This document shows, one piece after another, positions 1-11,119 of a DNA stretch of 64,000 bases (position 1 is its first letter; each line of letters opens with the position of its first letter). The notes beneath the pieces are model-generated. The model made no database searches, was not told the origin of the DNA, and saw only the letters and a program-made list of their open reading frames with translations. Source of the stretch: Stereum hirsutum FP-91666 SS1 (lineage: Eukaryota > Basidiomycota > Agaricomycetes > Russulales > Stereaceae); assembly GCF_000264905.1 (NCBI RefSeq), contig NW_006763145.1, forward strand, positions 536,428-600,427. The letters are read 5' to 3'. A program made the translations under genes and the position numbers.

Positions 1-66
1 TGTCCGGTTATACTGACTTCTTGTGCTTCGCTTGAATCGGATGGGATGATATCTACGCGGGCGAAG

Positions 67-832
67 ACATGAGAGGTTCCGGAATATGTGTGTCGGACTC
101 GCGCAGAGAATGTATCGGTACGAAATCAAGCTTCGCACCAGCCTCCTCGGTGAGCCCGCGAAGCACGTCCGACCTCTCTCAGAAACACGGTACGTCCTTC
201 TCCAATCTCCCCATACCATTAACTCACTAATAACCGTCTCATGTCTCATCTCAATGATGCTCATGGTCATTTCCTACACATCACACAGCGCCATCGAGAA
301 CGGTGCCAACTTCCTCGCCGAAGGTTTCCTCTTCGCCGTCGCCACAGCCCTCATCCTAGGCGAAACATGGCGTTCCTCTCGAAGTTCATCAAAACGGAGA
401 GATGACGTGGATGAGAAATTGGAGGATCTCCAGTCGAAGATGCAGGACGTGACGAAATGGATGGAAGGCGCGGAGGAGCGCTATGTTGAGGAACAGCGGA
501 AGTACGTCTCCATCCTTGGACCTCATTGCTCATTCAGCTCTCTACATCCCTTCGACGACTCCTGCCTTCAACGTGGAGTCGCGGCTGACTCTCATGTGTT
601 GCGGTGTTACAGGAATGAAGAGCTGACACGAATACTGGAGCGCGTCGTCGAGATAGGTCTGCGAGGCGGCTGGGCCGAACTCGAGGACACCCCACTACGA
701 ATTCCCCGTCTACAACTGGGCCCACCACCGTCAATCTCGAACTCATCCGCCTCTACCATTTCTTCTTCATCATCACCAGAGCCGTCCCAGTCATCCTCAT
801 CATCCTCGGACTCACCTTCTTCACTGGCATAA
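67..832 (+). CDS. OPA3-like mitochondrial protein, 5' partial
   Basis: The downstream part of an OPA3-family gene; the first exon lies before the window. Bases 1-66 read as the end of an intron: a TACTGAC branch site near base 10 and the first following AG at 65-66. The next exon then reads HERFRNMCVGLAQRMYRYEI. Further exons are 289-501 and 613-832, with GT-AG introns 190-288 and 502-612. The family signature AIENGANFLAEGFLFAVA, a hydrophobic stretch, is followed by a basic segment and a coiled coil (DDVDEKLEDLQSKMQDV), then by a region that is family-poor in conservation. OPA3 proteins are small mitochondrial membrane-associated proteins linked to organelle morphology. Both introns are multiples of three without in-frame stops, so the gene also reads as one open frame. 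The family call is good; the C-terminal end is less certain. Confidence 0.75.
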
Positions 833-1380
833 CACAGACCGATTCATGTTCGGGGTCGTCCATGTGCCTATCGACAGGCGAAGTCGAGTAGTGGCCACAC
901 ATCTACCTACTTGTATATTCTCCACGTATAATCATAATTGTTGTTCCATGCTGCTGGATCCAGACTGGGACAAGCCAGAGTAGCTTGAAGTGATTCAGGG
1001 TATCCGAGGACTGGATTAGGAAGAGAGAAGATATTGAATAGGATGCTGGCGAGGGCAAAGAAAAAGAACGTCAAGGGTGGAAGAGGTAATAAAAAGGCAT
1101 CGATGATCATCATCATGACTGCCTTAATCCAGTCAAGCTCGTGAAGGGGCTCTAGAGCGACTGAGCGTGGCCAGAGAAGGGCCCCGGCCAATATAGCGGA
1201 TTAACTAACCAGACAATTCAAACACGGTCTTTTGCACACTCATGGAAGACTCTTTCAAAGTATATTAGCTATAGTTAGCGGGATATAAGTCTAGCCCGGT
1301 AGCGTGCAATGATAATCCTAACATATTAAGGATCCCAGTCCCGGCAATGGTACTGGAATGGAGCAGCGATTATGGCGTAG
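833..1380. other. Intergenic stretch with one doubtful short ORF
   Basis: Between the OPA3-like stop and the end of the Zn2Cys6 gene. The minus strand holds a 94-codon frame at 907-1191 with one hydrophobic core (residues about 25-58) that could be a membrane segment. I see no family resemblance, no clear splice partners and no strong start context, so I do not call it a gene. Nothing else is evident. Confidence 0.3.
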
Positions 1381-2817
1381 CTATGTAGTAGTATGAGTCT
1401 CGTGGAGGACCGGCGGGCACAAAGCTATACGGCTATGTTGGGAGAAGTTGTTATTGTGGTTATTCATAATTACAACTTTGACATGGACACGAACCGATGG
1501 ACCATGATTACCACCTGAAGGAGGGACAACCAACGGAGGAAGGTAGCTTTCATTAGCGAAACCAGGAGGTGCAGCACTCAGTGCACCGACCATGGGAGGA
1601 ATGTTTCGGGGGTGTGGTAAACCCGGCCGGCGACTAAGATCTCGCGAGGAAGTGCTAGTGGGAAGGAGGCGATCTATATGAGCCAGAATGGCACCGATTT
1701 TTTCGAACATTTCGACCTCAAAGTCACGGAACCTGGCTATGAGGACCCGAATTTCATGGAGCTGTTTTTGCATGCTTGATAACTGTGTCTCTGATCCATT
1801 CAGAGGCCCGGCACCAATGCTGACCTCAGTCTCATCACCGTGAACGGCATTGCTAGATTACTTCAAATATCAGCCCAGAAAGTCAGAATCATTATAGGTG
1901 ATAGTTGCACCTACAGCGGCGGAAGTACATGCCAATCTTGGCGCACCGTGTTCCTCATACTTTCGCTAATGGCCCACTTCATGCTCTCAATTCCCAACTT
2001 GAAAGTAGCTCGAAGGTCACGGATTTCCTCTTGTATGGTGGGCAGTAGGGCGCCGATGCCGGTCTCGGTCTCCTCGCTGTGAACGGCATTAATCCAAAGA
2101 ATCCATATCGTTGCAGGTGAAGGTTACACTTACAGTGGCGGAAGTACGTGCCATTGGCACTTGTTGCTCATAGGATTGCGACGAGCGCACGGTCCACATT
2201 GTGGGCGAGATCTAAGTAATTCATCAGGATCTAGTCGAGCGTGACCGTTGACCGTATAGGAGCTTGAATGAGAACATACCTATCGCATTTGACTTTACGC
2301 TTTTTACACTCTAAAACCCAACATATGAGCCGGTGGTAATTCAGGAGGTACGGTGACGTGTGGCAAGGGATTGAGCATCACAAGTCAAATTCAACACGAC
2401 AAACCTACAGCTCGACCACTCACCTAGACAACTCAAACCCTGGCGTCTACGTTTCCTAGGTGGCGCATCCTCTTCCACAAGTTCCTCATCTGACGCGCTA
2501 TCATTAGGGCTCGGGCGTAGTTCAGACGTCGGTCCAGAGGTCGGATGACCCATGCCATTGAATATCGGGGTGTCGTTTGTGAAGTTTAAAGAAGAACCAC
2601 TGGCACTAGTCACATCTAGAGGAGCTCGAAGGAATGCTCTGTGGTCATGATGCACTGGGATGTACGAAGGCGATGAGGCCTGAGTGAAAGTGGTCAGAGA
2701 GCTCTCTTCGGCTGGTGGAAACTGATACCAAGACTGGGAGAGTTCGCCATTAAGTTCGACCCCAGCGCTCGCCATGCCTTGGTACGAGTCAGCATTCAAC
2801 AGACTCGCTAAGTTCAT
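1381..2817 (-). CDS. Zn(II)2Cys6 fungal transcription factor
   Basis: A five-exon model: 2817-2424, 2310-2280, 2211-2134, 2076-1915 and 1852-1381, all introns GT-AG and in phase (378 residues). The N-terminus (about 130 residues) is acidic and Ser/Pro-rich and ends in PPRKRRRQGLS, a nuclear-localisation-like patch. Splicing of exons 1-3 rebuilds a complete binuclear zinc cluster, CLECKKRKVKCDRSRPQCGP, followed by CARRNPMSNKCQ: spacing C-x2-C-x6-C-x6-C-x2-C-x9-C. This split across three short exons makes it easy to miss. Exons 4 and 5 encode helical, coiled-coil-like segments (EEIRDLRATF and KQLHEIRVLIARFRDF), probably for dimerisation. The remainder is low complexity with no middle-homology domain, so the protein is short for the class. 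The start could lie further upstream, since the frame stays open for about 14 codons before the ATG. Confidence 0.72.
1810..2155 (-). repeat. Intragenic exon-intron duplication
   Basis: Two diverged copies of one unit lie in tandem inside the Zn2Cys6 gene, at about 2155-2050 and 1936-1810 on the minus strand. Each contains TGGCAYGTACTTCCGCC, a splice donor, a short intron and the block AATGCCGTTCAC followed by GAGAC(C/T)GAG. The following exons also look alike at protein level (EETETGIGA and DETEVSIGA, then a coiled coil). The donor is kept in both copies, but the acceptor CACAG of one copy is CACGG in the other. Confidence 0.7.
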
Positions 2818-3584
2818 GAGGGCGTTGAATAGGTCTCGAAGTAATATATCGAAGGCTAGTCAAGCAGTGGTTGCTAAAAAGTCTATAGGTCCGCATTTAT
2901 TCTTCGGTAATTCGTCCAGGTGCCAGCTAAGCGCCTGCAATAATACGTACGTACAGGATAACCGTATGCGGCCGTGGGCATAACGTAACCAGGCAGAATC
3001 CCCATAAAGTCAAGTGTGGTAAAAGAGAAATAGATTCCTGAAGAGATTTGGATGAGAAGAGCCGTCGAACAGTGGCAGTGGAGGTAGACATGTCGCTCTA
3101 GTCTCTCACTGTTGATGAAAGGCGTTTTCAACGTGTCAAGTGCCGCCCCTGGCAAACCGCCCCAAACCTGTTCGGGAATTCGCGTCGGTGTTAGGCCATT
3201 TTATGCAAGTATGTTTGTCGGATTCTCATCTCGGAGGTTATCGACCATTCCACCCGCGAACTTTGTCCACAAACGCAGCGTGTTCGTGAAGCGTACATCG
3301 TCATCATCTCATCTCGAGTTGTACGGTGCGCCAGTGTAAGTATGGTAGATTTTTGGGACGGCGCGGAGGAGAGGGATATTGTATGATACGATATGATATG
3401 ATATGTGAGGGTAAGATATAAAGTGGCGGGTAAATGTACAATTGTCCACAATGACGTGAAGAAGGAAACAGAGATGGGAGTAAAGTACAAAATAAGAGAA
3501 TGCACAAGAAAGAAGAAAGAAAGAAAAAGAAAACAACAAGTCCGAATCCATCCAAGATCCCTCCGCCCACAATCCTTCCACCAC
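2818..3584. other. Intergenic, no confident gene
   Basis: This is upstream of the Zn2Cys6 gene and downstream of the GH5_12 gene. A 90-codon frame on the minus strand at 2883-3155 begins MPGAALDTLKTPFINSERLE and has a hydrophobic second half, but I recognise no family. A purine-rich tract (AGAAAGAAGAAAGAAAG) sits near 3508-3530. Confidence 0.3.
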
Positions 3585-6500
3585 CTACATAATCGTACAC
3601 CCACCACCCCTCCCACATCTCTCCCTCCAGAACTCCCACCCACCCCCACCAGCCCCACCTTCCCTCTCCCTCTCCTCCTTCGTCCATATCCTCCCCCCTC
3701 TCCTCCTCACCACGACCTTCACCTCCTTCGCTTCTGTTTCTGAAACATCATACCACCACCTCAACACGCCTCCCTCGATCTCGTACCTTCCTTCTGAGAC
3801 TTCGACTTCCACCGCTAGAGTGGTACTGCTACCGGCCATCTCTAACTTCTGCGATGCGGGAGCGGCGTGGGGCGGGTATGGAGTCGGTGTCGGTGTTTCG
3901 GTACTTGGACACTCGGCCTGAACAGTCTCTTCAGACGAGTGTTGCGATGACGAGGATGAGGATGGAGGCGACGAAGGTGATGACGGTGCAGAAGGGTCCT
4001 CCGCATATATCGACTGAGCGAGTAAAGTCCCCACAGCCGCATCACTCGCATAATGCACAACCGGCAAAAAAATCTCCGTCGGCGGCACCTCCACCTTCCC
4101 CTCACCCTCATCCCCACCAACACCAACGCAAACCGGTCTATCCTCCGGCCTCACCCTAATCGTCATCCTAAACTCCGCCTTGCCCACATCGAAGGCCATG
4201 TCGATAGGTATACCGACCGCAGCCATAGGATACGGCCTCGAGAACGCTTTATACGCCCTCGCGCCGTCCGTCAGGAAATCGAACGACTCGAGCGAGTTGT
4301 CCCACCGATCCGCGTTCATCAATGTCTCGTCCTCCGATTCGGCTCTTTGGTGTCCGTTTCCGTTGGCGTTTTCGTTTTCGTCGGTCACAGGGAGCGAGGA
4401 GAGGGAGAGCGCGGAACCGAGGGCGGTGGGGGGCGCGTGCATGCCTGCTGCTGCTGCTAAGAACGAGCGGCGCTGTGGGCCTAGCTTGTGATTGTTGACG
4501 TTGTTGTTGTTATGCTTCAAGAGCAATGTCGATGATTTATCGTCCATATTCCCGAACTGGAGTCTACTCCCACTTGGATCCTGACCCTCCCCTTCGCCCT
4601 CCCCGTTTCCAGTCCCATTGCCCATCATCGTCCTCCGTGGTCTCAGGTCGTCTGGACTCCATAAACTCAAATCCTCCATATTCCACCCATCTCCCCACTT
4701 ATGCCCACCATCCGCACAATAAGTCCACACCGCATAACTCAACGCATTCGCCCCATCCGCCGCATTCAGACTCGCGTCCAGCGCCCTTTCCTGTCTCCCA
4801 TAATCGCCCTTATACCGCCCATTATCCGTATACCCGTATGCACGCTTGCCGTCCATATCGTACGGGATGCCGATTTCGCCGATCATGGTGGGGTAGGCAC
4901 CGAGGATGAGAGCATCGGATTTTAGGATCCCGAGCTGTTCTTGGAGTGATTTCCGAATGGCGCGTTCCCCGATTTTGAGCGATTGCAGGACGGAAGTGTA
5001 TTTACCCCTGAGGACGCCCAAAGCATCGGCGTTGAACCAGTTCCAGTGCCGGGTAATGAGCGTGAGGCCGTCGTAGTAGTGTGTGGAGTAGGCGCAGCGG
5101 CCGGCGAGCTCGAGTTCGTCCAAGGGGGGCGGCTGCGCGAATACGGGCGGCGCGACGAAGTGGATGGCTTCGGGTTGGATGGATTTGACCATTTTTGCGT
5201 ACGCGGACCAATGCGGCCTCCAATAATCCGCGATGAATTCGACTTCCCTCGGTTCATCGCCCTCAAGACACGGCACCGACCTGAAATACTCCGGCAACAT
5301 CACATACCCCGTCTCGACGTCCCATATCCCATGCAACGCCCACACGCACACCCCCAACGTCCACCCCCCATCCCTCCTCCATCCATACCTCGGATGCACA
5401 CCCCCCTCCTCCGTCTCCGGCGCACTCCAAATCGTCCGTCCCTTCGGATCAATCGTCACCGTCCCATCCTTACTCGGCCCGAACGTCCCAAACGTCCAAT
5501 GATCCACCTCCTGCGCCTTCCCCATCCCGAGCCTCAAACTCTGCGCCGGCGTCGGCGTCGGTCCTTTCTTGAGCTGTGAGGTCTGGTGCTGCGGGTACGC
5601 GTTCAAATCCGCATATCCAACCAATCCTTCAGACGGCTCGTTGAGTGTATCCCACCCGATCACACACTCGTCCATCAGATCGCCCGCCTCTCTAATCCGT
5701 TCCGCCAATTGCCCGAACGCGGCGATATAGTGCGATTGGAGGTAATCCTGGATATTAACACCATCAATAATACATTTCGGAGCGAAATCGCGCCCGGCGT
5801 AGAAGAGCGTGAAGAGGGTTTGGTTCGCGAGGCGGCCGTAGTTCGTGGACCAGATCATGGCGGGCACCGAGGCCGGGTCGGGGGATTGCGCGGAGGGGTA
5901 TTCGGAGTGGATGATGGCGGCTTGGGTGGCGGTGAAGTTGCGCGGGTTGATACCGCAGGCGAGGAGGGTCCAGTATGGCGCTCCGGAGCCGCCTGAGAAG
6001 CGGGACCACTGTGGATAGATAGTGAGCGAGGACAGTCAGCGTACAGTGTGAGAGAGGAGAGGAGGGCCGAAAGGGGTGGAGGAAGAACGAGCTAGAGTTC
6101 GGGCCGAGAGGGGCCGTGCTGTAGACAGGAGAGTGGTTTCGCCACAAGCTGTGTTCCTGACGAGAGGCTCATCATATCTTGGTCAACACCACCAAGGCAC
6201 CGAAACAGATAACGAGTGCACCGCGAGAGAGATGGTGTACACCAGACCCTCTGCACACATTGTAAAGGTCGCTGGTCATAATGGGCTCAGCTTCATAGCC
6301 ATGGCGGATAATAATAGTCCTCGCGGACAACGCGCAGCGCAACGTGCATGACAGTGACAGAGACAATAATAACATGCCTCCCAACCCCAAAAATAAACAG
6401 ACAGGAAAGAGAGAATAGAATAGAAAGCACGCACCACGTCCTGGTGTGGGTCCATGAATATCTTGAAGCCATACTGCTTGCATTTCCGAAGAACGCGAAC

Positions 6501-6954
6501 GGTATAATCCATAAACTCATAATCATACTTCCCACTACCGCACCATTCATCCATCCATTCGTCCGTTGAGCCTTCGCCCACTCATTCAAGAAAAAGACCA
6601 AAAAACGAATGCTGCTCACGGTCCTTCATGCTCCAACGCCTCCCACAACACCGGATACCTCAACACATTGAACCCCCACCCCCTCAGCCTTGCCAGATGC
6701 ACGTCCGCAGTGCCATCCTCCAGATTAAGCGGCCTTCCCACAAAACTCTTCCCCTTCCCCTCTGCGTCCTCCCAGAATCCGTCGAGGACGTACGAGGGCT
6801 CGCCGACGGGGGCTTTGGAGGACCCGGAGAGGTTGACGCCGCGGAGGAGGAGGGTGCGGCCGGAGGAGTCGACGAATTGGCCGTCGGTGGTGTGGATGTA
6901 GTGAGGCGGGACGGGCTGGCCGGTCGCGGGTGAGACGGACGGTATTCGTGGCAT
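3585..6954 (-). CDS. GH5 subfamily 12 steryl-glucosidase / glucosylceramidase
   Basis: Three exons, 6954-6620, 6534-6435 and 6008-3585, give 952 residues. Splicing at 6620/6534 joins EHEGP to GKYDYEFMDY, and at 6435/6008 joins DPHQDV to WSRFSGGSGAPYW. Both junctions fit the family exactly. These enzymes (Cryptococcus EGCrP2, yeast Egh1) cleave beta-glucose from ergosteryl glucoside or glucosylceramide. The acid/base is seen in GWDTLNEPSEG and the nucleophile in MIGEIGIPYD. The catalytic TIM barrel is followed by a C-terminal beta-sandwich of the Glyco_hydro_5_C type (around SRPYPMAAVGIPIDMAFDV), interrupted by Ser/Pro/Glu-rich low-complexity insertions. There is no signal peptide, as expected for an intracellular enzyme. 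The last residues are GGGCTIM, a CaaX-like prenylation signal. The second intron (6009-6434) is unusually long for this locus. Confidence 0.9.
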
Positions 6955-8194
6955 AATTTGGTATTAACTTGGGAGAGGGAGAGACGAAGCGGAGACCTGC
7001 AGAGCGACGTCTGGAGAGGAACTTGATAGCAATGCCCGATTGGGCCACTCCAACGTCGTACCACAACCCGGCGTTTATTCGGCATCGGACTTAGCACTCG
7101 TGTGGCACCTGACCGCCACACCCTGACACAAGCGTTTACAAGGATGGAAGTGGGAGGCGTTATCGTGATCACTAGCAACCAGTATCACCCTCCTTGTTCC
7201 ATTTTGACGGTTGACGGTTGCGTGAAAACGTGAACCCCAAACCCCCACACCCGTTCTCTGGCAAAGAGGCCTTCGCTGATGAGTCGCCACTGCCACCTTC
7301 CAATACGCTGCTGCTTGAGCATGCCTTTCCCGCTCCCCCTTGGCTTTCAATATTTCAATTCCGAAAACCCCCCCTTCTAAACAACTACTACAGTACTGAC
7401 CTCGCCTCAAAAGCAGTCTGGTAACTTGAGGTTCGTCACTGAGCGGACATCTCGCCTCAGCACCGGCTGTAATAACTCAAGAGAGGCCAATCGAACATGC
7501 GTGATATGTCGACACCGAGCAGACTATCATAGCAGAGCCAGATCCTTCGTTGTAGTAAAGGTCGTATTTCGAGCCAGAGTAATCCGCAGTCTTGCTCAAG
7601 ATTACCTACGTATCATGTCGGATCATGGAAATACTTACTGTATTTGCGTAGTGGCGAGGATGATTCAGAAGAAACCCGCATGGGTTCAGACCATGAGTAC
7701 ATGGTTTGCAGCCTTCGCTCGGGAAGAGCTCAAAGCGTCACAGGCAGCTGCAGGGTGCAAGTGCCCTGTACACTCAAGAGTCATATCTAACAATGTAAAT
7801 TCTCGACGCCTCAGGAGTCTACGGAACACTCACCTTCCCACGAGAAAACACCGAGGTAAGCCGTGTCATCCGCATGCGAGTGGCGCAACAAGCAAGATGA
7901 ATAACTGTGCGTGTACAATTGAAATTTCCGTATGATGAGTATTAGGGTGTACTAGTCAACATGCAAGGATGATATAACAACACAAATACAAGTGCAGATA
8001 GAAAACAAAACGGGCTACTTAATCAAAACCTAGGGAGTGAGTGCAGTCAGAACAAACCTGGAAACTCGAGAGTGTGAGGGCGAAAGTACGCACAAGCATA
8101 GCAAAGGGAGCATCAACGACAAACGACGACCAAGAGCCCATGGACAAAGAGGGTAGAGGATGAAAACAATACAATCAGACGTATCGCGGCCTCA
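6955..8194. other. Intergenic, no confident gene
   Basis: This is the upstream region of the GH5_12 gene and the downstream region of the next minus-strand gene. A 169-codon open frame on the plus strand at 7426-7935 contains a few cysteine pairs but has no recognisable family and no splice support. I treat it as chance. Confidence 0.3.
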
Positions 8195-9008
8195 TCACTG
8201 AGCAACTCGACGGCGCTTCCTGGACTTGGATGTATTGCTGGCGACCGTTTCGAAATCGGCCTTCCTGGCCGCATCTGAAACAAGACGAACGCATTAGGTT
8301 CCAGATGAAGACCGTAACACTATGGACGCGTAACAGGACGGGTGGGAGACGTACCTTCGACATTCAATTTCACAATCTGAGGCTCCTGCGGCTGCTGCCT
8401 CGTCCAACACCACTGATCCTTGTCCAAGAACCATTTGAGCTGCACACCAGGGGCCACGAGATCGCCGATCTTCTTCATATTTTCCTCCGGAACCGCCCCT
8501 TCATAATTACTCCCCACCTTCAATGCCAGCTTGAAATTGATCTTGCCATGCTTCAACGGATCCTCGACATAATCCCCGTCCGAGGCGAAAACGAGCTTGA
8601 TGCGTGGATCGTACGGGATGAGGCCCGTGTCCTCGTCGAGCATGAGATCGATGGCTTGGAGACACGCTTCGTAGACGTTCGGGACGACATTGTTCTTGCC
8701 GCGCGAGATCGTGGGGTTGTAACCTTTCGATTGGACCCAGCGGACGACGCGGTCGGTGTCGATGAGCCAGCCGAGGTTGAGCAGTGGCGGCGTAAAGCTG
8801 CGGCCATCAGGAATGAGATAACTAGGGATACAATCTATAGGTTGGCTACGGAATGCTCGTGTACGATCCTATAGTGGGCGATTGGAAGTCAGTAAGAGGA
8901 TTGTGAAAGATATGGAATGGGACGCACCGAATTGGTGTACTTTAGACGACGCGGCTCATTCTCTGGAAGAAACATAAGAGTTTTCTTGGGAGCAGTAGAA
9001 GAGGCCAT
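8195..9008 (-). CDS. Orphan protein, unknown function
   Basis: Exons 9008-8928, 8868-8355 and 8274-8195 join in phase to give 224 residues. It starts MASSTAPKKTLMFLPENEP, has a compact globular middle (YNPTISRGKNNVVPNVYEAC, then DEDTGLIPYDPRIKLVFASD) and ends in a basic tail, SKSRKRRRVAQ, that looks like a nuclear localisation signal. There are no membrane segments or signal peptide. Three clean GT-AG junctions in phase support a real gene. I recognise no family; it may be specific to basidiomycetes. It is transcribed away from the next gene, whose ATG is 348 bases distant, so the two may share a promoter. Confidence 0.65.
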
Positions 9009-9356
9009 GATAGAAAGCGTTTGATGTAGTGGTCAAGAGAAGGACGTTGTGAGCAGATGAGAGGAGAGATGCAGACGCTCGCGCGGAGCGGGACTTCAAC
9101 ACGCGCCACGTGGATATCCGGTCCGGCCGACCGTTCTTTTCTCCGTTGCCGAACAAAACGACATGACACGCCTTGGACACGCCTCGTTGTTCCCTCGTTG
9201 CTTTGACACGGCTAAATGCGAATTCAAAGAAGCCTGGGAATGTTTAAAAAGACTTTGCTCAGACTCGGGGCCTCAGGGTTGCATCTCTTTTGCCACCATC
9301 ATCTCACTCATCCTGTCTAACTTGAACACTTTGGAATCGCTCCATCCAAACTCATC

Positions 9357-10660
9357 ATGGCTCGCAACAGAAGTGCGTACCTTGTATCGTATCTGATGAA
9401 TTACTCGAACCGTATATTGACATGAAATTTATACTCTGGAACAGCGTCAACACGGAGGCGAAGGGGGCACGACCCATGGAGAGACCCCGTGTCCACCCCC
9501 TACGCTACTATTCTTCGACAACACAGGCGCACGTTCAACGGCGTCGAGATGGAATTGGATCACGAGCAGGCGATTTACAGACCCGTCAATACTGTCCTGA
9601 ACTATCAGGCCATGACACATTCCCAATGGTTAGCCCTCACCACTAATCGCTACCTCACAATCGGTCCGCAAAGTCCAGTCTACGCTCACGGCAAGCCGAC
9701 CCCTCTCTCAGCTCCTCCGGCGGATGGAAGTACGTGATTCACCTTTTTGTATTATTTGATCATATATCCCCGAACTCGAAACCCTTACATCGTGCTCTTG
9801 ATTGATATTAGTCGCCCATAACGTGAAGACAGCGCCTCGCTTGAGGGTTCAGACCGACACAGAGACGTTAGTGGAAACGGATGCGGCCTACAAGCGTCGT
9901 CAAAAAGGTCGGTCCCTCTCTTCTTTCTCGACGAGCTGCCAGAGGAAACTGACCTTCTCTCTGTGCTGTCCATCCGTCTGTTCGTCCATCAGAGCAGCTC
10001 CCTCGAACATTGTGGAGAAACGACGACGACGAAGCCGCCATACTGGACGAGTTTAACGACCCATTGGCAGACCTCGTCCCGGACGACCCCTCATGGGATG
10101 CCTCCCAAGACATCTCTGCCCCCGAAGGCCTGTCCACTAACCCCTCGGCCCCCATAAGCCAACCTCCCTCCGCATACCGCCTCATCGACTTCAACATCTA
10201 CGTGAACGATTCCGAAAGTAACACTTCTGGTGTGGTTGCCAGTATCGTCGAAATTAAGGCACTCCCTAAGTCCGCACTCGACCTCGGACAGGAAACGGAG
10301 CATGTCGTCGCCGATGTGATGGACAGCATGCTCCCGCAAGTCATCCAATACGTCCAGTTCGTGTTCGCGGAGTATCCTTTCCTTGATGAAGTCCATGCTC
10401 TGCTCTTTGTCTCGTCTTGGTGTAAGTCCCTCCGGTTCAGGCGGAAGAACGTTCCCGAGCTTCCTCATGTGGACGACATTCCCAAGAACGGCTTCGTGCC
10501 CTCCACGGATAGAAGAAGGAGAAATATGAGGGACTTCGCGGAGAAGAAAGACAGGGAAAGCTTTAGGATCTTTGGCGAAGACGGGGATTACAACCCTGCG
10601 TTCAAGGCCGCGTTCGACAAGATTGCGCGATATGCGAAGAAAGTGAACTTGGGTATCTAG
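9357..10660 (+). CDS. Orphan protein with possible nuclease-like core
   Basis: Exons 9357-9372, 9445-9729, 9812-9907 and 9993-10660 join in phase to give 354 residues. The N-terminus is Arg-rich (RTSTRRRRGHDPWRDP). The second half has an acidic linker (WRNDDDEAAILDEFNDP), then alternating strands and helices including SGVVASIVEIKALPKSA. The VxEIK pattern recalls the E-x-K of PD-(D/E)XK folds, but one motif is not enough to claim nuclease activity. The C-terminus is basic and helical (DRRRRNMRDFAEKKDRESFR, ending ARYAKKVNLGI). It sits head-to-head with another orphan gene. The product is unknown. Confidence 0.6.
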
Positions 10661-11119
10661 AGACATCGGGCGACGGCCGACTAGGCGTGTCTGCTTGGGC
10701 TCTGGCATCCAGCCGCTGTGTTATTAGGCAGGCGTTTACGCTTGCAGTGTTTTTGTTTTGTTTTATTGTTGTTGCTTTGAAGTGCACTTGTTATCGATGC
10801 TTACTTTGTTCGTACAATGCTATCCATCTCTGCTTGCTCTCGATATAGTTCATCGTGCCGATACAAACTTTGCGTGCGGAAAACGATCCATGGATTGACT
10901 TGTCTGGAAGTCGTAGTTGCTGTTGTCAACTAGGTGACCTCCCTAGGATCGTGGAATCCTTTGCCACCCTACTAAACACAGAGAAGCAACATTGCAGGTA
11001 TATCTAGATCTGCTAGGAGCATGATCTTCGGCGGAGCTCATCGACATCTGTGCTACAATTGACTCCCAAATTCTACGGAAAGGCACCCTTTCCATGTGAG
11101 CTTAGCAGGTCAGGATACA
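10661..11119. other. Intergenic, nothing seen
   Basis: This is the 3' flank of the preceding gene, with a T/G-rich stretch (GTGTTTTTGTTTTGTTTTAT) soon after the stop that may belong to the 3' untranslated region. No gene or structured element is evident. Confidence 0.4.

Noticed and set aside
907..1191. 94-codon frame with a membrane-like core
   Set aside because: Too short, phenylalanine/leucine run may come from low-complexity DNA, and there is no family match.
3191..3687. Several long frames downstream of the GH5_12 stop
   Set aside because: They overlap a purine/pyrimidine-biased tract and the GH5_12 3' end. The sequence bias keeps frames open without coding content.
7426..7935. 169-codon open frame, plus strand
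   Set aside because: No recognisable domain, irregular composition and no splice or promoter support; it lies between two clear minus-strand genes.
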